From: an uncultured Acetobacteraceae bacterium
GTDB lineage: Bacteria; Pseudomonadota; Alphaproteobacteria; Acetobacterales; Acetobacteraceae
Reading direction: 5' to 3'
Length of the DNA stretch: 5,461 nucleotides
Assembly (NCBI GenBank): GCA_937930165.1
Contig: CALGVL010000093.1
Span: 1-5,461 of the forward strand
The notes beneath the pieces were generated by a model, which was given only the letters and a program-made list of their open reading frames with translations, was not told the origin of the DNA and ran no database searches. Each line of letters opens with the position of its first letter. Positions within the stretch are counted from its first letter, which is position 1. This document shows positions 1-5,098 of the stretch, piece by piece. Both the position numbers and the translations under genes were made by a program.

Positions 1-1
1 T

Positions 2-619
2 CTGCGGATCGCCAACCTCCGGCAGGTGAATTGGCGGGGGCTCGGGCTGAACTTCACCATGGTCGCCTCCCCCGGCCTGCTGGAGGCGGCGCCGCACACC
101 AACATCGCCACGATTCGCGGCGACCCGGCGCAGGATGCGGCGGTGCTGCGGGCCATCACGGACGCCTTCCCCAATGTCTCCGGCATCCGGGTGCGGGATG
201 CGCTGGAGGCGGTGGCAGGGCTGCTCGGCCGCATCGGGGTGGCGCTCTCGGCCACCGGCGGCATCACCCTGCTGGCCGGGCTGCTGGTGCTGGGGGGCGC
301 GGTGGCGGCGGGGCAGCGGCAGCGGGTGCGGGATGCGGTGGTGCTGAAGACCGTCGGCGCCACGCGGGCGCAGATCCGGGCGGCATGGCTGGTGGAATAT
401 GCCCTGGTCGGGCTGGTGGCGGGGCTGCTGGCGGCGCTGGCCGGCAGCGCCGGCGCCTGGGCCGTGGTGCATTTCGTGATGCGGGCGGACTGGGTGCCGC
501 TGCCCGGCCTGCTGGCCGCCACCGTGGCGGGCTGCACCGTGCTGACGCTCGCCTGTGGGCATCTGGGCACGGCGCTCGCCCTGCGGGTCCGGCCGGGGCC
601 GCTGCTGCGCAACGAGTGA
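2..619 (+). CDS. FtsX-like ABC transporter permease, C-terminal part (5' end outside window)
   Basis: The reading frame is open from the left edge (first whole codon at position 2) and ends at TGA 617-619, giving the last 205 residues. A short extracytoplasmic-type stretch opens the fragment (QVNWRGLGLNFTMVASPGLL). Three hydrophobic segments follow, encoded at roughly 233-304, 386-478 and 506-589. Between the first two lies LKTVGATRAQI (from about 344), the cytoplasmic signature of the FtsX-type permease domain. The VNW...NF...SPG wording upstream resembles the large YbbP-type permeases (about 800 residues) that pair with a LolD/YbbA-like ATPase. The family acts in the inner membrane and is linked to moving hydrophobic or envelope substrates out of the membrane; the substrate here cannot be told. 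The partner ATPase would be expected upstream, outside the window. A GTG at 26 is internal and is not the start. No good terminator follows. The family call is firm; the YbbP subgroup is inference. Confidence 0.88.
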   Translation: MRIANLRQVNWRGLGLNFTMVASPGLLEAAPHTNIATIRGDPAQDAAVLRAITDAFPNVSGIRVRDALEAVAGLLGRIGVALSATGGITLLAGLLVLGGAVAAGQRQRVRDAVVLKTVGATRAQIRAAWLVEYALVGLVAGLLAALAGSAGAWAVVHFVMRADWVPLPGLLAATVAGCTVLTLACGHLGTALALRVRPGPLLRNE

Positions 620-660
620 GGCACCCGGTCGGCGGGAGATCCGGCCACTGTCACGATTCT

Positions 661-670
661 TCACATGTGA
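661..670. repeat. 10-bp perfect palindrome TCACATGTGA
   Basis: TCACATGTGA reads identically on both strands, 42 bases after the permease stop, in a locally AT-richer patch. The symmetry does not extend further (T660 and T671 do not pair). It could be half of an operator or simply chance. It lies about 106 bases upstream of the proposed -35 of the next gene, far for a classical repressor site but possible for an activator. No function is assigned. Confidence 0.4.
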
Positions 671-676
671 TACGCT

Positions 677-703
677 TGATGCGCCGCTGCGGCGCCTGCA
701 TCA
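677..703. repeat. GC-rich inverted repeat (imperfect hairpin) downstream of the permease gene
   Basis: GCGCCG (681-686) pairs with CGGCGC (690-695) across a CTG loop. The stem can be extended by TGAT (677-680) with ATCA (700-703) if CTGC (696-699) bulges out. There is no U run on either side in either direction, so it is a poor intrinsic terminator. It may be a processing or mRNA-stabilising hairpin at the 3' end of the permease transcript. The pairing is seen directly; the role is inference. Confidence 0.4.
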
Positions 704-705
704 CC

Positions 706-723
706 CCATATGCGCCATATGCG
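706..723. repeat. Perfect tandem duplication of CCATATGCG (2 x 9 bp)
   Basis: CCATATGCG occurs at 706-714 and again, with no gap, at 715-723. Each copy contains the palindrome CATATG. A 9-bp spacing would place two binding sites a little under one helical turn apart. It may be a regulator-binding repeat or a replication-slippage duplication; nothing in the sequence distinguishes these. Confidence 0.5.
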
Positions 724-775
724 CGAGAGGTCCCTTGCCGCCGGGCGAGGGGAGAGGTGTCGGTTCCGATTCCCA

Positions 776-805
776 TTGATCGGGATTACACCTTCTCCAT
801 ATACC
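776..805 (+). promoter_or_regulatory. Putative sigma-70-type promoter for the Bax-inhibitor-1 family gene
   Basis: TTGATC (776-781) matches four of six bases of the -35 consensus. TATACC (800-805) matches four of six of the -10, with an 18-base spacer. It sits in the most AT-rich part of the intergenic region. Transcription would begin near 812, giving a leader of about 37 bases that starts just before a small hairpin at 816-828 and contains the ribosome binding site. Both boxes are imperfect, so this is a candidate only. Confidence 0.35.
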
Positions 806-815
806 TAAGTGCCAC

Positions 816-837
816 GGGGATATTCCCCTCTGGGAGG
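816..837 (+). promoter_or_regulatory. Leader hairpin plus Shine-Dalgarno sequence of the Bax-inhibitor-1 family gene
   Basis: GGGGA (816-820) and TCCCC (824-828) form a 5-bp stem with a TAT loop. Four bases later comes GGGAGG (832-837), a strong Shine-Dalgarno core, 11 bases before the ATG at 849. An alternative 4-bp stem, CCTC (827-830) with GAGG (834-837), would bury the ribosome binding site and compete with the first hairpin. The Shine-Dalgarno call is firm; a regulatory role for the pairings is speculative because the stems are short. Confidence 0.55.
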
Positions 838-848
838 TTTGACGAATC

Positions 849-1640
849 ATGGCCCTTCAACCCGACTATCGATACACGAGGGCTGCGCCAGGTTGGGGCC
901 GCACGGCGACCGCCGACGCGGCTGCCATCGATGCCGGGCTCCGGGCGTATATGCTCCGGGTCTACAATTGGATGGCCTCGGGGCTGCTGCTCACGGGCAT
1001 CGTGGCCTTTGCGGTCGCGGGCGTGCCGGCGCTGCAGGCGCTGTTCTATCAGGCCAGCATGCTGCCCAGCGGCCGCGTCGTGGTGCAGCCGACGCTCCTG
1101 TGGTGGATCGCCACCCTGTCGCCGCTCGCCTTCATCCTGGTGCTGAGCTTCGGCTACAACCGGCTGAGCAAGACCACGGCGCAGGCGCTGTTCTGGCTGT
1201 TCTCCGCCTGCATGGGCGCCAGCCTCAGCAATCTCGCCTTCCGCTACACCGGCACCTCCATCGCCAGCACCTTCTTCGCCACGGCCGGCATGTACGCGGC
1301 GGTGAGCCTCTACGGCTACACCACCCGTTCCGACCTGACGCGGATGGGCAGCTTCATGTTCATGGGGCTGATCGGCATCCTCATCGCCGGGCTGGTGAAC
1401 ATGTTCATGCAGTCCGGGGCGCTGGCCTTTGCCATCAGCGTCATCGGCGTCATCGTCTTCCTGGGCCTGACCGCCTACGACACCCAGCGGATCAAGGCGG
1501 ACTACATCGAGCACGCCTATGCCGAGGGGACGGAGGAAGCCGGCAAGCGCAGCGTGATGGATGCGCTTGGGCTCTACCTGAACTTCATCAACCTGTTCCA
1601 GTTCATGCTGCAGTTCATGGGCGTGCGGCAGAACGACTGA
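849..1640 (+). CDS. Bax inhibitor-1 / YccA family integral membrane protein (YbhL-like)
   Basis: This encodes a 263-residue inner-membrane protein, of normal length for the bacterial BI-1 (TMBIM) family. Members of the group such as Bacillus YetJ are pH-sensitive calcium-leak channels; the role in alphaproteobacteria is little known. An approximately 40-residue cytoplasmic N-terminus is followed by seven hydrophobic segments, near residues 42-58, 84-101, 110-127, 138-157, 165-183, 191-208 and 237-256. Family motifs are plain: SLYGYTTRSDL after the fourth helix, GLTAYDTQRIK (Asp211) at the end of the sixth, and ALGLYLNFINLFQF in the seventh. The Asp usually found in that last motif is Asn245 here. 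The start is secure: ATG 849 has GGGAGG 11 bases upstream and an in-frame TGA at 840-842 blocks any earlier start. It appears to be a single-gene unit with its own promoter and a strong terminator. The family is certain; channel activity is inferred. Confidence 0.95.
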   Translation: MALQPDYRYTRAAPGWGRTATADAAAIDAGLRAYMLRVYNWMASGLLLTGIVAFAVAGVPALQALFYQASMLPSGRVVVQPTLLWWIATLSPLAFILVLSFGYNRLSKTTAQALFWLFSACMGASLSNLAFRYTGTSIASTFFATAGMYAAVSLYGYTTRSDLTRMGSFMFMGLIGILIAGLVNMFMQSGALAFAISVIGVIVFLGLTAYDTQRIKADYIEHAYAEGTEEAGKRSVMDALGLYLNFINLFQFMLQFMGVRQND

Positions 1641-1664
1641 CGCCGCGCCACAATGCAGGGAACG

Positions 1665-1694
1665 AGGCCCCGGGGGCGACCCCGGGGCCTTTTT
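1665..1694 (+). terminator. Rho-independent terminator of the Bax-inhibitor-1 family gene
   Basis: AGGCCCCGGGG (1665-1675) pairs perfectly with CCCCGGGGCCT (1680-1690), an 11-bp stem closed by GCGA, a GNRA-class tetraloop. A T run (1690-1694) follows directly. It begins 25 bases after the stop codon. The convergent gene on the other strand ends 17 bases past the stem, so the hairpin could serve both. On the minus strand, however, the stem is followed by CGTTCC rather than a U run, so termination in that direction would be weaker. Confidence 0.9.
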
Positions 1695-1706
1695 CATGGC
1701 CGCAGG

Positions 1707-2123
1707 TCAGATGACCTGATAACGCGCCCGCGCCGCCCGCTCGATCGCCCCGGCGATCAGCCGGTCGAGATCCAGGGCGATGCGGAATTCCTGCAGGAAT
1801 TGCAGTTCCTCCTGCGTCAGGTCGCCATCCGCCGCACCGACCTCGCAGGCCAGCAGGTAGGCGGTTTCCCGCAGCCGTGACGGCAGCGCCTCCCGGATCA
1901 GGGAGCAGGCGCGGTCGAGCCCGTCCTCCCGCTCCAGCAGGCGCAGGCAGGTTTCGGTGACGCTGGCGATCTCGGCGGGATGGAAGTCGCTGAAAGCCGG
2001 CAGTTCCTGGACCATGCGCGACATCGTGGCGATCTCCGCATCCGACATGGACCGGTCGGAGGCCGCCATCAGCACCATGGCGCAGACCAGCGCCTCCTGC
2101 GGATTGAATCTTGTATTCGGCAT
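1707..2123 (-). CDS. TerB-like (tellurite resistance TerB family) small acidic helical protein
   Basis: This encodes a predicted soluble 138-residue protein, within the usual 130-150 residues of TerB-like proteins (COG3793 type). Two similar segments are visible: MAASDRSMSDAE (residues 19-30) and GAADGDLTQEE (about 96-106). Both have the pattern A-A-x-D-x-x-(M/L)-(S/T)-x-x-E, the metal-binding-like acidic helix-loop turns of the TerB fold. There is no signal peptide or membrane segment. ATG 2123 is chosen over an upstream in-frame ATG at 2174 because AAGGAG lies 7 bases before it and the extra 17 residues are an arginine-rich, unlikely N-terminus. It follows the helicase gene by 63 bases on the same strand and is probably co-transcribed. 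No other ter genes are near, so tellurite resistance should not be assumed. TerB domains are known in membrane-associated stress and metal-sensing systems; the job of this stand-alone protein is unknown. Confidence 0.82.
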   Translation of the reverse strand: MPNTRFNPQEALVCAMVLMAASDRSMSDAEIATMSRMVQELPAFSDFHPAEIASVTETCLRLLEREDGLDRACSLIREALPSRLRETAYLLACEVGAADGDLTQEELQFLQEFRIALDLDRLIAGAIERAARARYQVI

Positions 2124-2130
2124 GCGGCCT

Positions 2131-2136
2131 CTCCTT
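2131..2136 (-). promoter_or_regulatory. Shine-Dalgarno sequence AAGGAG that sets the TerB-like start
   Basis: On the minus strand AAGGAG lies 7 bases upstream of ATG 2123-2121, near-ideal strength and spacing. It decides the start in favour of 2123. The 63-base gap to the helicase also contains TTGACG (2174-2169), a -35-like hexamer with no acceptable -10 partner, so I see no convincing separate promoter for this gene. Confidence 0.75.
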
Positions 2137-2186
2137 CGGCAACGGGTGGTCGCGCGCCGGCGCCACGCCGTCAACTCGCAGTGCCG

Positions 2187-5003
2187 TCAGGTCTGCGACA
2201 GGAAGGCCCGCGTCTCCGCCACCGCCTCCGCCAAACCCACCCGGCGCGGCACCACGCCCTCCGGCAGCCCGGCCAGGAGGCGGCTGGGACAGGAGCGGTC
2301 CAGCAGCACGAAGACGCCCCGGTCATCCGCCCGCCGGATCAAGCGTCCGAAGGCCTGGCGCAGCCGATGCCGTGCCAGGGCATCATCATACGCCTTGGGA
2401 TCACCGCCAGAGAGATGAATCCGCCGCTCCCGGTGCAGGATGGAGGGGCGCGGCCAGGGCACCCGGTCGAAGACCAGCAGACGCAGGCTGCGCCCGGGCA
2501 CGTCCACCCCGTCCCGCATGGCATCGGTGCCGAGCAGGCAGGCATCCTCCTCCGCCCGGAACACGTCCACCAGCGTGGCATTGTCCATGGCGTCCACATG
2601 CTGGGCGTAGAGCGGGATGCCGGCCGCCTCCAGACCGGGGGCGATGCGGTGATAGGTCTCCCGCAGCCGCCGGATCGCGGTGAAGAGGCCGAGCGCCCCT
2701 CCCCCCGCCGCCCGGAACAGCGCCTCCATCGCCGCCGCCACCTGGGGCGTGCGGGCCTTGTCCACATCCGTCACCACGAAGGCGCGGGTGCGGGCGGCAT
2801 AGTCGAAGGGCGAGGGCACGGCGGCGCGGATCGCCGGGGATGGCAGGTGCACGGCACCGGTCCGCGCCTCCGCCGCCGCCCAGGCCGCCTCCGGTTCTTC
2901 CGAAAGGCCAGCGTCGCGCAGGGTGGCGGAGGTGATGAGCAGCCCATGCGCCGGCGCCGCGACATTCAGCGCGAAGGGCATGGTGGGGTCGAGCCAGTGG
3001 CGGTGCAGGCCGGCATCCACTTCCCGCCCGTCCCGCCGGGTCAGGGCCAGCCAGTCCACGAATTCGCGGCGCTCGCCGGGGGCGGGCGGCGGCTCCCGGA
3101 GGGCGCGCAGCATGGACTGCCAGGCGGCGAGCGGCATCAGGGCGCGGCGCTCGATGCCCTTGGCGGCGGTCTCCAGGCGGATGCGGTCGCCGGTCTCCAG
3201 CTCCTCCACCTCGTCCTCAAGCCGGGCCTGGAGGCGGTCGCGCAGGGTCTTCAGCGGTTCCTCCAGCCGCTTCAGGGCGCGTTCCAGCGCCTCGGCGGCT
3301 TCGGGGAGATCCTCGCTCAGGGGGTGCAGGTCGCATTCGGCGTCGTAGAGCCCCTCCTCCTCCGGCGCCCGGGCCAGGACCTGGCGGCGCACAGCGCGGA
3401 GGAAGGCTTCGGTCGGATTGGCCAGGCGTTCCGAGGCGGCCTCCGTCAGCGGCAGATCCGTCTCGCCGAGCCGGTTGACCCAGCCGATGCCGGGCAGGGC
3501 GCGGGCGGCGGAAAGGGCGGCCTCCATTGGCGCCAGCAGATCAGGGAGGTCGCCGGCCAGGTCCTCGATCCGCCGGCGCAAGCCGCGGGCACGGCTGCGG
3601 CCGCCCTCGGCGCCGAGCAGCCAGCGACGCAATTCCGCCGTCTCGGCGCCGGTCAGGGCGGCGGAGAAGGCGGCATCGGCGGCATCGAAGAGGTGGTGGC
3701 CCTCGTCGAAGACATAGCGGGTGGGCTTGCCGTCCTCGCCGCCGCCCAGCGCCGCCTGGACCATGACGAGCGCATGGTTCGCCACCACCAGCGTCGCGGT
3801 ACGGGCACGGCGGATGGAGTGTTCGACGAAGCACTGCCTGTAGCGGGGGCAGGCCGAGCGGATGCACTCGCCGCGCCGGTCGGCCAAGGGGTAGATCGCA
3901 GCGGGGCCGTGCAATTCCACGATCCAGCCGGGGAAGTCGCCGCCCAGCAGGTCGCCATCGCGGGTCGCCAGGGCCCAGCGCGCCACCAGGCCCAGCGGCA
4001 CCGCCATGTCCGGATGGCCGGCCTGGCCCAGCATCTCCTCAAGGTTGAGAAGGCAAAGATAGTTTTCCCGGCCCTTGCGCACGACCACGCGGCGGCGGCG
4101 CTCCTCCGGCTCCGGGTAGAGGCGGCTGAGTTCCTGGTCGATCTGCCGTTGCAGGTTGCGGGTGAAGGTGGAGAGCCAGACCGGGGCGCCGTTCCGCTCC
4201 GCCCAAAGACTCGCCGGGGCGATGTAGCCCAGCGTCTTGCCTGTGCCGGTGCCGGCCTCGGCCAGGACCAGGTTCGGCGCGCCCTTCTCCTCCCGCGGGG
4301 CAAAGGCGGCGCTGGCGGCGGAGGCGTAGTCGGCCTGCTGCGGCCGCTGCTCCGCCTCCCCGCCGAGAATCTGGCCGAGCCGCATTCGTGCCTCGTTCGG
4401 CGCCACCGGGAAGCTGGCGGGCGGGGCCGGGGGGCCGGGATCCTCCCATTCCGGCAGGCGGCGCCAGACCTTGAACGGATCGAGGGAGGGGCGGGTACCG
4501 GTCGCGCCCAGGGCGGCCAACACCGAGGGCGCCCAGGGCCAGGCGGCGGCCTCCTCCAGCTTGGCGGCCAGGGCGGCGGCCTCCCGGTTCATCGGCAGGC
4601 CGCGCCGAGTGGCGAGGTGCCGCAGCATTGCCTCCGCCATCTCCGGCAGCAGGGCTGCGGCGGCGGCATCGTCCTTCGGCGGCTCCAGTTCCAGCGCCAG
4701 GGCCAGGCCGCGCGGGGTGGGCGCCGCGGTGCGGGCCGGCAGGCAGAAGGCGAAAAGCTCCAGCAGGTCGAAGGCGACCTCGAATCGTGGCAGGTCCAGG
4801 CGCCGGGCGGTGGCCGGGCCGTGCACCAGCATCGGCGGCGGCAGGTCGCGCAGCGCCCGGGCCAATTCGGCGGCCGGCAGGGCGAGCAATTCCCCATCCG
4901 GGGTCAGCAGCACGCCGCGGCCATGGCCGGCGACCAGCGCGGGGGCGTCCGGCAGCAGCAGGCGGGGGGCATGGCCGGGGGAAAGGACGGGACGGGGAGG
5001 CAC
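2187..5003 (-). CDS. DinG/XPD-type iron-sulfur ATP-dependent DNA helicase
   Basis: This encodes 938 residues, an SF2 helicase of the COG1199 (DinG/YoaA) group, which unwinds DNA 5' to 3' in repair and in clearing R-loops or stalled forks. Motifs in order: a Q-motif-like RPQQ (220-223), Walker A AGTGTGKT (250-257, Lys256), four cysteines at 317, 380, 385 and 391, DEGH box (433-436), SAT (692-694), DGVDVPG (831-837) and motif VI QAFGRLIR (883-890). The C-x4-C-x5-C spacing of the last three cysteines matches the 4Fe-4S ligands I recall for E. coli DinG, so the cluster is probably intact. The arch region lies around 450-665. E. coli DinG is about 716 residues; the surplus is an extra N-terminus of about 200 residues with a hint of a decayed exonuclease fold. 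The start is GTG 5003, supported by AGGA 6 bases upstream; no in-frame ATG lies before it. The TerB-like gene follows. The family is certain; naming it dinG itself is not justified. Confidence 0.95.
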   Translation of the reverse strand: MPPRPVLSPGHAPRLLLPDAPALVAGHGRGVLLTPDGELLALPAAELARALRDLPPPMLVHGPATARRLDLPRFEVAFDLLELFAFCLPARTAAPTPRGLALALELEPPKDDAAAAALLPEMAEAMLRHLATRRGLPMNREAAALAAKLEEAAAWPWAPSVLAALGATGTRPSLDPFKVWRRLPEWEDPGPPAPPASFPVAPNEARMRLGQILGGEAEQRPQQADYASAASAAFAPREEKGAPNLVLAEAGTGTGKTLGYIAPASLWAERNGAPVWLSTFTRNLQRQIDQELSRLYPEPEERRRRVVVRKGRENYLCLLNLEEMLGQAGHPDMAVPLGLVARWALATRDGDLLGGDFPGWIVELHGPAAIYPLADRRGECIRSACPRYRQCFVEHSIRRARTATLVVANHALVMVQAALGGGEDGKPTRYVFDEGHHLFDAADAAFSAALTGAETAELRRWLLGAEGGRSRARGLRRRIEDLAGDLPDLLAPMEAALSAARALPGIGWVNRLGETDLPLTEAASERLANPTEAFLRAVRRQVLARAPEEEGLYDAECDLHPLSEDLPEAAEALERALKRLEEPLKTLRDRLQARLEDEVEELETGDRIRLETAAKGIERRALMPLAAWQSMLRALREPPPAPGERREFVDWLALTRRDGREVDAGLHRHWLDPTMPFALNVAAPAHGLLITSATLRDAGLSEEPEAAWAAAEARTGAVHLPSPAIRAAVPSPFDYAARTRAFVVTDVDKARTPQVAAAMEALFRAAGGGALGLFTAIRRLRETYHRIAPGLEAAGIPLYAQHVDAMDNATLVDVFRAEEDACLLGTDAMRDGVDVPGRSLRLLVFDRVPWPRPSILHRERRIHLSGGDPKAYDDALARHRLRQAFGRLIRRADDRGVFVLLDRSCPSRLLAGLPEGVVPRRVGLAEAVAETRAFLSQT

Positions 5004-5009
5004 GCCGCA

Positions 5010-5013
5010 TCCT
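5010..5013 (-). promoter_or_regulatory. Ribosome binding site AGGA supporting the GTG start of the helicase
   Basis: On the minus strand AGGA lies 6 bases before GTG 5003-5001. A nearby ATG (5010-5008) overlaps this motif but is out of frame with the helicase, so GTG is the best start. The motif is short, making this moderate evidence. Confidence 0.5.
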
Positions 5014-5082
5014 AGCGCGGGATAGGCGCGTTGCCGATCCGGCCGGCCTTGCCGCGGGGTCGCGCCGCCCGGCCGCGCCCCC

Positions 5083-5088
5083 TATAAC
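5083..5088 (+). promoter_or_regulatory. Possible -10 element (TATAAC) in the helicase/lysK divergent region
   Basis: TATAAC matches five of six -10 consensus bases and stands out in an otherwise almost pure G/C 95-base divergent intergenic region. No recognisable -35 lies 16-18 bases upstream (TCGCGC at 5060-5065). If used, transcription would begin around 5095, only a few bases before ATG 5099. That would imply a leaderless mRNA or a later start codon. Read on the minus strand, the same bases give TTATAG/TATAGG, which might serve the helicase, but again no -35 is correctly spaced. Confidence 0.3.
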
Positions 5089-5098
5089 GCCGGCGAAG

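Noticed and set aside
675..711. A sigma-32-like heat-shock promoter (CTTGATG ... CCCCATAT)
   Set aside because: The two boxes look suggestive, but about 22 bases separate them, well beyond the usual 11-16, and they overlap the hairpin and the tandem repeat.
31..1146. A 371-codon + strand open frame bridging the permease end and the next gene
   Set aside because: It is out of frame with both real genes, shows Gly/Ala/Arg-rich low-complexity translation, and reads across the intergenic region. It is a by-product of high GC.
786..1697. A 303-codon minus-strand open frame over the Bax-inhibitor-1 family gene
   Set aside because: The translation is dominated by His, Glu, Gly and Ala without domain features, and it runs through the terminator. 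The + strand gene is unambiguous.
1707..2123. A tellurite-resistance locus
   Set aside because: Only a stand-alone TerB-like gene is present, with no TerA, TerC, TerD or TerZ-type neighbours. The family name does not establish the function.
2154..2163. Palindrome GCGCCGGCGC between the helicase and the TerB-like gene as a terminator
   Set aside because: It has no loop space beyond a 3-bp stem and no U run, and such palindromes occur by chance in DNA this GC-rich.
1980..5015. A 1011-codon open frame on the + strand spanning the whole helicase gene
   Set aside because: It is antisense to a helicase with every expected motif in order. Long stop-free antisense frames are common in very GC-rich coding DNA, and its translation is a low-complexity Gln/Arg/Gly/His-rich string with no recognisable domain.
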